This document shows positions 29,160-37,601 of a stretch of 64,000 bases of DNA, in pieces. Every line of letters begins with the position of its first letter. Within the stretch, counting starts at the first letter, position 1. Under the pieces are notes generated by a model. It was not told the DNA's origin and searched no databases. It saw only the letters and a list, made by a program, of their open reading frames with translations. Position numbers and translations under genes: made by a program. Origin of the DNA: Roseovarius pelagicus (GTDB taxonomy: Bacteria; Pseudomonadota; Alphaproteobacteria; Rhodobacterales; Rhodobacteraceae); NCBI RefSeq assembly GCF_025639885.1, contig NZ_CP106738.1, positions 682,001 to 746,000 on the forward strand. Direction: 5' to 3'.

Positions 29160-30563
29160 CTATTGCTCTTGGGTCAACACCGCTGAAACCGGCGCAATCG
29201 CGACACTGTTGGCCCGATCCTGAAGCCCCCACAGCAACAGGGCGCTAATCGTGTCGGCCTGTAGACGCCCCAGCATGATCACCTCGCCCTGACCGCGCCC
29301 GGCCTTGAATGCCGCCTGATCCAGAAAGCGTCGGATCACGGTCGCGTTTTGCCCCTTGGAATCGAAGTCGCGGAACACGCTGCCCGTGGGCACGCCTTCG
29401 CGCTCGATCAGTTTGCGTGCGGTGTCCAACCCGTTGGGAAACAGAACCAACCCATGACCGCTTTCCAGCAGGATCGGGGCCAGTTGTTCCGCAGCAGCGC
29501 GCCCGGACTGCAGGCCGCTATCCGTCCCTTCCAGTACTGCGACGGCTTCGGGCACGGCGTTTAGCACGGTCTGCATTGCAATTTCGGTGTCACTGGCCTG
29601 TGCGCCCGGTGGCAGGTTCACCATTACCAGCACTTCGAATCCTGCATCCCGGTAGCGTTTCATCGCGGCTGTCGCGCCGTCCCACGCGGCATCCACCGCA
29701 AAACTCAGTGGATAGGGGAAATTCGACAATGCCTCCAAACCGATCGGGCTGGAGCCGTCGTCGATCAGGACGATCGCCATCAGCGGCTTGCCGTCGGGAT
29801 TGTCGAACGGTGTCGCGTGCGCGTCTATGGCGCGCCGGGCGCTATCGGGGCGGGCGCTGATGTCGCTTGCAGTTTCCGCCTCTGCCGGCGCATCGGTGAC
29901 CGATGGCAAGCGGTTGGTCGCAATCCCCGTCGCAAGATCACCGATTGTCCCGCTCGGGGCGGTCACCTCGGGCTTGACCATGGCTTCGATGTCCACATCC
30001 GTTTCGGGTGATTCCGTTGTGTCCGGTATCGCCGAAACCTGCGGAGCGTCCGCTTCTTCTTTCGGGAATGCAGCCGACTCTGCGTCTACGGCTGGCTGCA
30101 TCGGCTGGGCCGGGTCCACAGAGATCGACAATTCTTCCTCGCTGCCCGGCGCATCGGGCGCGGCGCTTTGTGGGCTGGGCAACACGGCTGTATCATCCTG
30201 ACCAAAATTCACCGTGTTATCATCTGTTGCAACCTGTGGTGCACTCAGGTTGGCCTGAGCTTCGCCGGTTTGGGGCACGGCAGCGGGTTGCATATCCGCA
30301 TCCTCGATCACGCTCAGATCATCGGGCGCTGACGTGCTGACCTCTGGCGCACCTTCGACCAGCGGCACGGTATCAGGTTCAGAGGTCATCGCCACAGGCT
30401 CGTCCTCGCGCGACTGATTGAACTCGGACCCCGCAGGCACTTCGAGCGCCGCCGCCTCCGGCGCGGTGCGTGCGGGGATCTCGGTTATCACCGACGCCAC
30501 GCCCAATCCCAACCCCGACACCATTGTGCCGACAATAATTCCACCGAAAAATCCGTGTGCCAT
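29160..30563 (-). CDS. divergent polysaccharide deacetylase family protein (YibQ-like)
   Basis: A 467-residue protein with an N-terminal membrane anchor or signal (FFGGIIVGTMVSGLGLGVASV, residues about 4-24), then a long acidic, Ala/Pro/Asp-rich low-complexity stretch to about residue 250. The C-terminal NodB-like domain contains MAIVLIDDGSSPIGLEALSNF and ends near PVSAVL. This matches the divergent deacetylase family (PF04748), usually of unknown function and often near septal peptidoglycan genes. It is encoded opposite to and between trpE and trpG, with its stop 3 bp from the pseudouridine synthase stop. Confidence 0.8.
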   Translation of the reverse strand: MAHGFFGGIIVGTMVSGLGLGVASVITEIPARTAPEAAALEVPAGSEFNQSREDEPVAMTSEPDTVPLVEGAPEVSTSAPDDLSVIEDADMQPAAVPQTGEAQANLSAPQVATDDNTVNFGQDDTAVLPSPQSAAPDAPGSEEELSISVDPAQPMQPAVDAESAAFPKEEADAPQVSAIPDTTESPETDVDIEAMVKPEVTAPSGTIGDLATGIATNRLPSVTDAPAEAETASDISARPDSARRAIDAHATPFDNPDGKPLMAIVLIDDGSSPIGLEALSNFPYPLSFAVDAAWDGATAAMKRYRDAGFEVLVMVNLPPGAQASDTEIAMQTVLNAVPEAVAVLEGTDSGLQSGRAAAEQLAPILLESGHGLVLFPNGLDTARKLIEREGVPTGSVFRDFDSKGQNATVIRRFLDQAAFKAGRGQGEVIMLGRLQADTISALLLWGLQDRANSVAIAPVSAVLTQEQ

Positions 30564-30675
30564 CTTTAAATCACCTCTACCGCTCTTTGCGCCTCTTGAC
30601 GGTTCCAGCTAAGCCTGAGCAAGTATATCGCGACCCGGCCCCCGGCCTCCACCCCCCATTCGCGCGAGGCGCCAC

Positions 30676-31269
30676 ATGCTGCTCTTGATAGATAACTACG
30701 ACAGTTTCACCTACAACCTCGTACATTATGTGGGCGAACTTGGCGCCGACGTCTTGGTTCGCCGCAACGATGCACTGGATGTACAGGCTGCAATGGCACT
30801 GCGGCCCGATGGCATTCTGCTGTCGCCGGGGCCGTGCGACCCGGATCAGGCGGGCATTTGTCTGGCGCTGACCGAAGCAGCGGCCGAGACGGGCATTCCA
30901 CTATTGGGGGTCTGTCTGGGGCACCAGACGATCGGGCAGGTCTTTGGCGGCAAGGTCGTGCGCCATTCCGAGATTGTTCATGGCAAGATGGGCCATGTCC
31001 TGCACGGAGGAAAAGGCGTGTTTGCCGGACTACCATCGCCTTTTGACGCGACCCGCTATCACAGCCTCGTTGTCGACCGCGCCACCCTGCCAGATACGCT
31101 CGAGGTGACCGCCGAACTGGAGGATGGAACGATTATGGGTCTGCAACACAAGACGCTGCCGATCCATGGCGTGCAATTTCACCCCGAATCGATCGCGTCA
31201 CAGCACGGCCACGCACTGCTCAAGAATTTTCTCGACATGATGACCCAACCCACCGGAGTGGCAGCATGA
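30676..31269 (+). CDS. trpG: anthranilate synthase component II TrpG (glutamine amidotransferase)
   Basis: A 197-residue class I glutamine amidotransferase supplying ammonia to TrpE, and possibly also serving aminodeoxychorismate synthase. The nucleophile is C80 in [11 protein letters not shown], with the catalytic His and Glu in [11 protein letters not shown]. The N-terminus [18 protein letters not shown] is diagnostic. Its stop overlaps the trpD start (ATGA at 31266-31269). Confidence 0.94.
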   Translation: MLLLIDNYDSFTYNLVHYVGELGADVLVRRNDALDVQAAMALRPDGILLSPGPCDPDQAGICLALTEAAAETGIPLLGVCLGHQTIGQVFGGKVVRHSEIVHGKMGHVLHGGKGVFAGLPSPFDATRYHSLVVDRATLPDTLEVTAELEDGTIMGLQHKTLPIHGVQFHPESIASQHGHALLKNFLDMMTQPTGVAA

Positions 31270-32288
31270 GCGACGGGTTGAAGCCGCTCATCGGCACCGC
31301 AGCCGACCGTCCGCTGACACGCGCGGAAGCCGAGGTTGCCTTTACCGCCCTCTTTGAAGGCGAAGCAACGCCCAGCCAGATCGGGGGTCTGCTCATGGCG
31401 CTCCGCACCCGTGGCGAAACAGTGGATGAATACGCCGCCGCCGCTGCCGTCATGCGCGCCAAGTGCAAATCAGTTCGCGCGCCCGAGGGGGCAATGGACA
31501 TCGTTGGCACCGGTGGTGACGGCAAGGGCACGTTGAACATCTCGACAGCGACCGCGTTCGTCGTCGCTGGCGCAGGTGTGCCAATCGCCAAACATGGTAA
31601 CCGCAATCTAAGCTCGAAATCCGGCGCGGCGGACGCGTTGGGGCAGATGGGCGTCAACGTGATGGTTGGCCCGGAAGTGGTTGAAAAGGCACTGCAAGAG
31701 GCCGGAATCGCCTTTATGATGGCCCCCATGCACCACCCTGCGATTGCCCATGTCATGCCGACGCGGACAGAGTTGGGCACGCGCACGATTTTCAATATCC
31801 TCGGCCCACTCACCAATCCGGCGGGGGTGAAACGACAGTTGACCGGCGCATTCGCGCGCGACCTCATCCGTCCTATGGCCGAAACACTGGGACAGCTGGG
31901 ATCGGAATGTGCGTGGTTGGTGCATGGCAGCGATGGTACGGATGAACTGACAATTACCGGCGTCAGTTGGGTATCGGTACTGGAAACCGATGGCAGCATC
32001 CGCGATATAGAAGTCCACCCCGAGGATTTCGGCCTGCCCGTTCATCCATTCGAGGACATTCTGGGCGGCACTCCCCGAGAAAACGGGGATGCGTTCCGTG
32101 CCCTGTTGGATGGTGCGCCGGGGGCGTATCGCGACGCGGTATTGCTGAACGCAGCGGCGGCCCTCGTCGTTGCCGAGCATGCGCCTGACCTCAAGTCGGG
32201 GGTTGCACAGGCCCGCGAGAGTATCGACAGTGGAGCCGCGCGTGAGCGGCTGCAAATACTGGCCAAAGTGACATCGGAGACGACATGA
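31266..32288 (+). CDS. trpD: anthranilate phosphoribosyltransferase TrpD
   Basis: A 340-residue enzyme joining anthranilate and [18 protein letters not shown] is the PRPP/pyrophosphate loop, [17 protein letters not shown] binds PRPP and Mg, and [12 protein letters not shown] is a conserved later motif. It overlaps trpG by 4 bp and trpC by 4 bp, indicating a tightly coupled operon. Confidence 0.95.
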   Translation: MSDGLKPLIGTAADRPLTRAEAEVAFTALFEGEATPSQIGGLLMALRTRGETVDEYAAAAAVMRAKCKSVRAPEGAMDIVGTGGDGKGTLNISTATAFVVAGAGVPIAKHGNRNLSSKSGAADALGQMGVNVMVGPEVVEKALQEAGIAFMMAPMHHPAIAHVMPTRTELGTRTIFNILGPLTNPAGVKRQLTGAFARDLIRPMAETLGQLGSECAWLVHGSDGTDELTITGVSWVSVLETDGSIRDIEVHPEDFGLPVHPFEDILGGTPRENGDAFRALLDGAPGAYRDAVLLNAAAALVVAEHAPDLKSGVAQARESIDSGAARERLQILAKVTSETT

Positions 32289-33577
32289 GCACCCCAACGA
32301 TTCTGGAAAAGATCAAAGCTTACAAGCTGGAAGAAGTGGCGGCCGCCAAAGAAGAGGTGTCGCCCGATGAAATGAACGAGCGCGCCCATTCGGCACCTGC
32401 CGTCCGCGATTTCAAAGAAGCACTGACCCAAGCGAGCAAGGTTGGCTATGGCCTGATCGCTGAAATCAAGAAGGCCAGCCCATCCAAGGGTCTGATCCGC
32501 GCCGATTTCGACCCCGAGGCGCTGGCGATCGCCTATGCCGAGGGCGGAGCCACCTGCCTCAGCGTGCTGACCGACACGCCCAGTTTTCAGGGTGCAAAGG
32601 AATATCTGACCATTGCCCGCGCGGCCTGCGACTTGCCCGTTCTGCGCAAGGATTTCATGTATGACCCCTATCAGGTGGCCGAGGCGCGCGCATTGGGGGC
32701 CGATTGCATCCTGATCATCATGGCAAGTGTCTCTGACGAACAGGCTATCGAGCTGGAAGCGGCCGCAAAACAATGGGGTATGGATGCCATCCTCGAAGTG
32801 CATAACGAGGCCGAAATGCAGCGCGCGGCGCTGTTGGATTCACCCATGATCGGCATCAATAATCGTGACCTGAACACCTTCGAGACATCGCTCGACACGA
32901 CCCGGCATCTGGCACGGATCGCCCCGGTAGAGGCTCTTTTGATTTGCGAAAGCGGACTGGAAACAAGCGAAGATTTGGCCGATATGGCGCGTTACGGCGC
33001 CCGCAGCTTTCTGGTTGGCGAAACATTGATGCGCGCCGAGGACGTGGCAACCGCAACCCGCGCGCTGCTGGCCGATCCGTTGCTCAGCGGAGGAGTTCTA
33101 GTGGCCGAACTGACGCATTTCGATGGCAAAGGCGATGCACATATGGTCGATGTCTCTGCCAAGGCAGTGACCGACCGCATCGCGGTAGCTGCCTGTCACG
33201 TTAGTATGGCAGCGCAAACCTTTGAAATCGTATCAGAAGGCCGCGCCAAGAAAGGCGACGTTCTGTCCGTGGCCCGGCTGGCCGGTATCATGGGCGCAAA
33301 GAAAACACCGGACCTCATCCCGCTTTGCCATCCACTGCCCATCGCATCAGTTGCTATCGAACTTGCACTGGATCCCGACTTACCAGGTGTCCGAATCGAG
33401 GCGACCGTCAAGACGACCGGGCAAACCGGGGTCGAGATGGAAGCCCTGACCGCCGCTGCAACAGCGGCCCTGACTGTCTATGACATGGTCAAGGCCGTGG
33501 ATCGGGCCATGCAGATCGGCGGCTTGCACGTTGTACTGAAAGACGGTGGAAAATCAGGGCGGTACAGTGCGGAATGA
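32285..33577 (+). CDS. trpC-moaC: fused indole-3-glycerol-phosphate synthase / cyclic pyranopterin monophosphate synthase (TrpC-MoaC)
   Basis: One uninterrupted 430-residue frame. Residues 1 to about 265 are a complete TrpC TIM barrel ([57 protein letters not shown]). Residues 273-430 are a complete MoaC ([52 protein letters not shown]). No stop separates them. A Shine-Dalgarno sequence (GCGGAGGAG) followed by an in-frame GTG at 33101 remains at the junction, so free MoaC could also be made. A TAG in the +1 frame overlaps that GTG, which hints that a single extra base removed the trpC stop. Both enzymes are soluble and act in unrelated pathways. Confidence 0.8.
   Translation: MSTPTILEKIKAYKLEEVAAAKEEVSPDEMNERAHSAPAVRDFKEALTQASKVGYGLIAEIKKASPSKGLIRADFDPEALAIAYAEGGATCLSVLTDTPSFQGAKEYLTIARAACDLPVLRKDFMYDPYQVAEARALGADCILIIMASVSDEQAIELEAAAKQWGMDAILEVHNEAEMQRAALLDSPMIGINNRDLNTFETSLDTTRHLARIAPVEALLICESGLETSEDLADMARYGARSFLVGETLMRAEDVATATRALLADPLLSGGVLVAELTHFDGKGDAHMVDVSAKAVTDRIAVAACHVSMAAQTFEIVSEGRAKKGDVLSVARLAGIMGAKKTPDLIPLCHPLPIASVAIELALDPDLPGVRIEATVKTTGQTGVEMEALTAAATAALTVYDMVKAVDRAMQIGGLHVVLKDGGKSGRYSAE
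33101..33577 (+). CDS. moaC: cyclic pyranopterin monophosphate synthase MoaC, internal start within the fusion
   Basis: The 158-residue MoaC unit (family length about 160) starting at GTG 33101, with AGGAG at 33091-33095 five bases upstream. It converts the 8-oxo-GTP-derived intermediate of MoaA to cyclic pyranopterin monophosphate in molybdenum-cofactor synthesis. The catalytic Lys/Asp regions and PLCHPLPI are intact. The stop overlaps moeA by 4 bp. Confidence 0.7.
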   Translation: MAELTHFDGKGDAHMVDVSAKAVTDRIAVAACHVSMAAQTFEIVSEGRAKKGDVLSVARLAGIMGAKKTPDLIPLCHPLPIASVAIELALDPDLPGVRIEATVKTTGQTGVEMEALTAAATAALTVYDMVKAVDRAMQIGGLHVVLKDGGKSGRYSAE

Positions 33578-34746
33578 TTTCTGTTGATGACGCGCTGAAC
33601 GAGCTGTTTGCGTTGACGGAACCTATGACCGTCGAAACGATCCCACTGATTCAGGCCGCAGGGCGTGTACTGGCGAAACCTGTGCAGGCGAAGCGCGATC
33701 AGCCGCCCTTTGCTGCTTCGGCAATGGATGGGTATGCCATTCGTGGCGCAGAGGCCGCGCCCGGCGCACAATTCGAGGTTATCGGAGAGGCGGCAGCCGG
33801 TCATCGCTATGACGGCAGCGTACCCGCTGGCAAGGCCGTCCGCATCTTTACCGGCGCGCCCCTGCCCGCAGGCTGCGACCGGGTGATCATTCAAGAAGAT
33901 GTCGCCCGCACGGGTGACACGATCACACTGGGCAGCAGACTGGACGCCGGGCCGCATGTCCGTCCAGCCGGGGCTGATTTTCGGCAGGGTGCAGAATTCG
34001 CCGCACCGCGCCTGCTGCGCCCGCATGATATCGCCCTGCTGGCCTCGATGAATATTCCCGACGTGCCTGTTTATCGCAAACCCCGTGTGGCGTTGATCGC
34101 GACCGGTGATGAACTGGTAATGCCCGGAGAATCCCCCGGACCCGACCAGATCATCGCGTCTAATTCCTTTGGTCTGAAGGCGCTGTTGGATGCAAACGGC
34201 GCCGAGGCGCGCCTGTTGCCCATCGCCCGAGACACCGTGCCGGCGCTGGAAACCGCGTTTGATCTGGCGCGCGACTGTGACCTGATCATCACCATCGGCG
34301 GCGCGTCAGTCGGCGACCATGATCTGGTCGGTACGGTCGCACAGGCGCAAGGGATGTCGCGCAGTTTCTACAAAGTAGCGATGCGTCCCGGCAAACCGTT
34401 GATGGCCGGACGCATGGGCCGGGCGGCAATGATCGGCCTGCCCGGCAATCCCGTCTCGGCGATGGTCTGCGGCCATGTCTTCGTCTTGCCGGTCTTGCGC
34501 GCGATGTTGGGACTGGGTTTCGCCTCTGCTCCGCGCCAGAAGGCACCGCTTGCGATCGACCTGCCGTCAAACGGCCCCCGCGAGCATTACATGCGCGCCA
34601 CGCTGGGCGCGGACGGCCTGCACCCCGCGACGCGGCAGGACAGCGCGCTGCTGACGGTTCTGGCCCAAGCCAACGCCCTACTGGTTCGCCCCGTCAGCGA
34701 TGATGCCCGCCGCGCAGGCGAGATCGTCGAATGTATCCGGTTCTAG
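33574..34746 (+). CDS. moeA: molybdopterin molybdenumtransferase MoeA
   Basis: A 390-residue enzyme inserting molybdate into adenylated molybdopterin. Family motifs include [59 protein letters not shown] and [16 protein letters not shown]. Its overlap with the MoaC stop (ATGA) places Mo-cofactor genes at the 3' end of the trp operon, an order I remember from other Rhodobacterales. The mobile element begins 22 bp after its stop. Confidence 0.94.
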   Translation: MISVDDALNELFALTEPMTVETIPLIQAAGRVLAKPVQAKRDQPPFAASAMDGYAIRGAEAAPGAQFEVIGEAAAGHRYDGSVPAGKAVRIFTGAPLPAGCDRVIIQEDVARTGDTITLGSRLDAGPHVRPAGADFRQGAEFAAPRLLRPHDIALLASMNIPDVPVYRKPRVALIATGDELVMPGESPGPDQIIASNSFGLKALLDANGAEARLLPIARDTVPALETAFDLARDCDLIITIGGASVGDHDLVGTVAQAQGMSRSFYKVAMRPGKPLMAGRMGRAAMIGLPGNPVSAMVCGHVFVLPVLRAMLGLGFASAPRQKAPLAIDLPSNGPREHYMRATLGADGLHPATRQDSALLTVLAQANALLVRPVSDDARRAGEIVECIRF

Positions 34747-34760
34747 GGCGCAACGTCACC

Positions 34761-34768
34761 ACCAATAC
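34761..34768. repeat. target-site duplication, left copy
   Basis: ACCAATAC directly precedes the left inverted repeat and is repeated exactly at 36819-36826. Confidence 0.85.
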
Positions 34769-34788
34769 GGTAGTGTCTCAGTTTGAAA
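34769..34788 (+). repeat. left terminal inverted repeat
   Basis: GGTAGTGTCTCAGTTTGAAA, identical to the reverse complement of 36799-36818. The GG start and length fit IS1-family ends. Confidence 0.92.
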
Positions 34789-34898
34789 GTGGGCGGGATT
34801 GACGCCATGAAAAATCGCACCAAATTTAACCTAGCGTTAACAGAGATCGCGCGAGAATGGCGCGCCCTGCTTATTCTATGGGTCTTGCGCAGTGGAAA

Positions 34899-34907
34899 AT
34901 TTATCCA
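34899..34907 (+). promoter_or_regulatory. consensus DnaA box inside the element
   Basis: TTATCCACA is an exact DnaA-box match in the AT-rich leader between the left repeat and the first passenger gene. GTTAACAG (34836-34843) and CTGTTAAC (34924-34931) form an inverted repeat around this region. No function is shown. Confidence 0.35.
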
Positions 34908-34981
34908 CATATGGTGTAAGAATCTGTTAACATCAGATCAAAAGCGCGACCGAAACCGCGCACTCGAGAGGAGAGGCGACT

Positions 34982-35200
34982 ATGCCAAAAGGACCGCAAG
35001 GGCAAAGACGCCCGGCGGACGTGATCGGCAATGCAGTTCACATTGCCCGCATTGCGACCGGCGAAGAACAGGAAACATCGTTGAAGCAACCAGCCAAGCG
35101 CAAGAGCGGTTTGGCGGGTGCAAAGGCACGTCTGGAGTCAACAACAGCCGACGAGCGCAAGATTATTGCGCAAAAGGCTGCCGCAGCGAGGTGGGGTTAA
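34982..35200 (+). CDS. passenger gene 1: small basic protein with KAAAARW tail, 72 aa
   Basis: A hydrophilic, strongly basic protein beginning MPKGPQGQRRPADVIGNAVH and ending ADERKIIAQKAAAARWG. I recall small uncharacterised proteins with a PADVIGxAV start and an ERxxIAxKAAxARW end near phage genes and transposons; a nucleic-acid-binding role is plausible but unproven. GAGAGGAGAGG upstream is a strong ribosome-binding site. The stop overlaps the next start (TAATG at 35198-35202), implying coupled translation with passenger gene 2. Confidence 0.7.
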   Translation: MPKGPQGQRRPADVIGNAVHIARIATGEEQETSLKQPAKRKSGLAGAKARLESTTADERKIIAQKAAAARWG

Positions 35201-35418
35201 TGCCTTTTGATTTCCCCGCCTTTCACAAAAGTGGATGGGCTTATCGTGATTGTTACACCATTGACCCCCAAAAAGGTGCGTGGGCTTGGGAAAAGCTAAA
35301 TCTTAACCAGCTTGGCCTTGAAATCGGGATGTTGCCGCGAACCTTGCATTTTGCCCTGCTCGAAACTCTTAAGGAGCGGAAAACTTTGGAGAAAACGTCA
35401 GGGAATGGCGTTGACTGA
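35200..35418 (+). CDS. passenger gene 2: hypothetical protein, 72 aa
   Basis: Starts at the ATG that shares a base with the preceding TAA, with GAGGTGGGG upstream. It reads MPFDFPAFHKSGWAYRDCY at the N-terminus, then IDPQKGAWAWEKLNLNQLGLEIGM and a helical C-terminal part rich in Leu and Lys. It is soluble and aromatic-rich (four Trp or Tyr clusters). I do not recognise it. Its 3' end overlaps passenger gene 3 by 14 bp. Confidence 0.6.
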   Translation: MPFDFPAFHKSGWAYRDCYTIDPQKGAWAWEKLNLNQLGLEIGMLPRTLHFALLETLKERKTLEKTSGNGVD

Positions 35419-35869
35419 GGGCGATCCTGACTCCCCTAAAAATGGCGAAGTGCTAGGCCCGGCAGCGTCTAGGCCTAGTGATGACAGTCCCGTTGGTGAC
35501 AACTACATTGCCCTTATTTCCCAATACACTGAGCGTCCAGACCTCTTGATAAATGCTCTCGAATCTCATGATCCGGGATTCGTTAAGCGCATGAATGAAA
35601 AGGCAGAGTCCAGATCGGATCGCATGGCTGACGCGAGATTTTGGTTTGGCGGGATACAGGCTTATTCCGGCTTGGTGGTTGCAGTATTGGCAGCACTGAC
35701 TGTTTTGGGGCTGTTGGTCTTTGCCGTTACCCAACTTGACGCAGGTTTCTGGCTGATAATCGGTCTTGCAGCCTTTTATGCGGTCACTCAAGGCGGGCCG
35801 TCTGGATTCATGGAGCTTTGCAGGGGGATCAGTGATCTCTTCCGGCGGGGTTCAAATAAGCCGAATTAA
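35405..35869 (+). CDS. passenger gene 3: two-helix membrane protein, 154 aa
   Basis: The N-terminal half is polar and acidic (EGDPDSPKNGEVLG, then ISQYTERPDLLINALESHDPGF), followed by a charged helix (NEKAESRSDRMADARFWF). Two membrane helices follow at about residues 82-105 (YSGLVVAVLAALTVLGLLVF) and 112-130 (AGFWLIIGLAAFYAV), and a short basic tail. The architecture loosely resembles DUF2335-type membrane proteins, but I cannot assign it. The start at 35405 follows CAGGGA. Together the three passengers form an overlapping operon inside the element. Confidence 0.62.
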   Translation: MALTEGDPDSPKNGEVLGPAASRPSDDSPVGDNYIALISQYTERPDLLINALESHDPGFVKRMNEKAESRSDRMADARFWFGGIQAYSGLVVAVLAALTVLGLLVFAVTQLDAGFWLIIGLAAFYAVTQGGPSGFMELCRGISDLFRRGSNKPN

Positions 35870-35882
35870 ACTGAACTTTTTG

Positions 35883-35915
35883 CTTGATAATCTGAAATAA
35901 CATACTTATATCAAG
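35883..35915 (+). promoter_or_regulatory. inverted repeat in transposase promoter region
   Basis: CTTGATA (35883-35889) and TATCAAG (35909-35915) flank an AT-rich 19-bp spacer containing promoter-like TACTTATA. The second arm ends 3 bp before the transposase ATG, so it could be an operator or a start-occluding hairpin. Confidence 0.35.
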
Positions 35916-35918
35916 GGT

Positions 35919-36809
35919 ATGAACAGATTAGATATACCCAAGCGCGTAATGATCCTGAATATGATGATCGAAGGCATGTCCATGCGCTCGATCTCGCGGG
36001 CCGTTGGCGTTTCGATCAACACGGTAACTAAGCTTTTGATTGAAGCTGGCGAGGCTTGTGCAGTTTATCACGACGAAACAGTGCGCAACGTCCAAGCAAA
36101 TCACGTCCAGTGCGATGAAATCTGGTCGTTCTGCTATGCCAAGGAAAAAAACGTCAAAACGGCAAAGGCGGCACCGGAAGGCGCTGGCGATGTATGGACG
36201 TGGACCGCGATTGAGCGCGACACCAAGTTGATCCTTTCGTTCGAGGTGGGTGATCGTTCGGGCGCGACGGCAATTGAATTCATGGATGATCTGCGCGCAC
36301 GTCTTGCTAACCGCGTTCAACTGACCACAGACGGGCATAAGGCGTATCTGGAGGCCGTAGAGGGCGCGTTTGGTGGCGATGTAGACTATGCGATGCTGGT
36401 CAAGCTGTACGGCTCTGCTACAGGTAGCAAAGGGCACGAGCGCAAGTATTCCCCCGCTGAATGCACCGGCGCGCGCAAGGAGATTGTTGCGGGCTATCCG
36501 GTCAAAGAAATGGTCAGCACGTCTCACGTTGAGCGCCAGAACCTTTCGATGCGCATGGGTATGCGCCGCTTCACGCGCCTAACTAATGGTTTCAGCAAGA
36601 AGCTGGAAAACCACCTTCACATGCTGAGCCTGTACTTTGTTCATTACAACTTCGTGCGCATCCACAAGACGCTGAAATGCACCCCGGCAATGGCGGCTGG
36701 CGTCAGCGACACGCTGCACGGCATGGAATGGATTGTCGGGCTGATTGATGCAGCAGCACCTGCGCCTAAGAAGCGCGGACCATATAAGAAAAAAGATATT
36801 TCAAACTGA
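35919..36809 (+). CDS. IS1-family-like DDE transposase
   Basis: A 296-residue transposase. The N-terminal helix-turn-helix (residues about 8-42: GMSMRSISRAVGVSINTVTKLL) would bind the inverted repeats. The catalytic triad is read as D66 (QCDEIWSF), D138 (LTTDGHKAY) and E205 (TSHVERQN), with the following NLSMRMGMRRFTRLTNGFSKK block typical of single-ORF IS1-type transposases. The C-terminus is basic (KKRGPYKKK). The stop codon lies inside the right inverted repeat. The AAGGG preceding the ATG is only one base away, so translation initiation may be poor or controlled. Confidence 0.87.
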   Translation: MNRLDIPKRVMILNMMIEGMSMRSISRAVGVSINTVTKLLIEAGEACAVYHDETVRNVQANHVQCDEIWSFCYAKEKNVKTAKAAPEGAGDVWTWTAIERDTKLILSFEVGDRSGATAIEFMDDLRARLANRVQLTTDGHKAYLEAVEGAFGGDVDYAMLVKLYGSATGSKGHERKYSPAECTGARKEIVAGYPVKEMVSTSHVERQNLSMRMGMRRFTRLTNGFSKKLENHLHMLSLYFVHYNFVRIHKTLKCTPAMAAGVSDTLHGMEWIVGLIDAAAPAPKKRGPYKKKDISN

Positions 36810-36818
36810 GACACTACC
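36799..36818 (-). repeat. right terminal inverted repeat
   Basis: Perfect reverse complement of 34769-34788; it includes the transposase TGA at 36807-36809. Confidence 0.92.
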
Positions 36819-36826
36819 ACCAATAC
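36819..36826. repeat. target-site duplication, right copy
   Basis: ACCAATAC directly follows the right inverted repeat. Confidence 0.85.
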
Positions 36827-36833
36827 CCGGCAG

Positions 36834-36862
36834 TTGACACAAAACGGGAACATGCGTAGAAC
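36834..36862 (+). promoter_or_regulatory. lexA promoter with SOS (LexA) box
   Basis: A consensus -35 TTGACA (36834-36839), 17-bp spacer and TAGAAC -10 (36857-36862). GAAC-ATGCGTA-GAAC at 36848-36862 is an exact alphaproteobacterial LexA box (GAAC-N7-GAAC) covering the spacer and -10, so LexA would repress its own gene. The mobile element's duplicated target ends 7 bp upstream of the -35. Confidence 0.82.
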
Positions 36863-36896
36863 AAAATGATATCGACGCAGCCAAAGGACCCGTGAA

Positions 36897-37598
36897 ATGC
36901 TGACCAAGAAACAGCTCGACCTGCTGGAATACATCAACAAATGTGTGCAGCGTGACGGCGTGCCTCCCAGTTTCGATGAAATGAAGGAAGCGTTGGACCT
37001 GCGGTCCAAATCAGGCATTCACCGGCTGATCACGGCGCTGGAGGAACGCGGATTTATACGCCGTCTTGCTCACCGGGCCCGCGCGCTGGAAATTGTAAAG
37101 CTGCCCGAAACTCTGGGCGGCGCACCGACCGCCGGATTCAACCCTCGCGTGATCGACGGCGACAAGCCCGAAGCCCCGCGCCCGGCAAATGCACAGTCGC
37201 TCGAGATCGTGCATGCGCTTGAACTGCCTGTCATGGGGCGGATCGCTGCCGGTGTCCCGATCGAGGCGATCCAGCATGCCTCTCATAACGTTGCAGTGCC
37301 GGGCGCGATGGTCAGTGGTCCGGGTGAACACTACGCGCTTGAGGTCAAAGGCGATTCGATGATCGACGCAGGCATCAACGACGGCGATATTGTCGTGATC
37401 CGCGAGACGAACGTGGCTGACAATGGCGATATCGTCGTAGCCTTGGTCGAAGATCAGGAAGCGACGCTCAAACGGTTCTTCCGTCGCGGTAACGCTATTG
37501 CGCTGGAGGCGGCCAACCCAGCCTATGAAACCCGCGTTCTGCCGGGCGACAAGGTCAAGGTGCAGGGGCGTCTGGTCGGACTGATCCGCACGTACTAA
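36897..37598 (+). CDS. lexA: SOS repressor LexA
   Basis: A 233-residue repressor and self-cleaving protease. The N-terminal winged helix (residues about 1-65: [24 protein letters not shown], then [20 protein letters not shown]) binds the SOS box. The cleavage site is A118-G119 in RIAAGVP, the nucleophile S154 in KGDSMIDAG and the general base K192 in ATLKRF. It has its own LexA-controlled promoter. The gene normally follows moeA in this group; here the IS1-like element intervenes. Its stop is 3 bp from the convergent comEC stop. Confidence 0.95.
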   Translation: MLTKKQLDLLEYINKCVQRDGVPPSFDEMKEALDLRSKSGIHRLITALEERGFIRRLAHRARALEIVKLPETLGGAPTAGFNPRVIDGDKPEAPRPANAQSLEIVHALELPVMGRIAAGVPIEAIQHASHNVAVPGAMVSGPGEHYALEVKGDSMIDAGINDGDIVVIRETNVADNGDIVVALVEDQEATLKRFFRRGNAIALEAANPAYETRVLPGDKVKVQGRLVGLIRTY

Positions 37599-37601
37599 CA
37601 G

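Larger units (their letters stand above)
34769..36818 (+). mobile_element. IS1-like insertion element with three passenger genes
   Basis: A 2,050-bp element bounded by perfect 20-bp terminal inverted repeats (GGTAGTGTCTCAGTTTGAAA at 34769-34788 and its reverse complement at 36799-36818) and flanked by the 8-bp duplication ACCAATAC. It encodes one IS1-type DDE transposase at the right end and three overlapping small genes on its left side, all on the plus strand. IS1-like elements normally carry only the transposase in about 1 kb, so half of this one is cargo. Its base composition is less GC-rich than the host's. The empty site can be read as the moeA-lexA spacer. Perfect repeats and an intact duplication suggest recent insertion. 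Confidence 0.9.

Noticed and set aside
34783..35418. One long 211-codon frame covering the IS leader and passenger genes 1-2
   Set aside because: Its first part has no coding character; two overlapping genes with good ribosome-binding sites (34982 and 35200) explain the region better.
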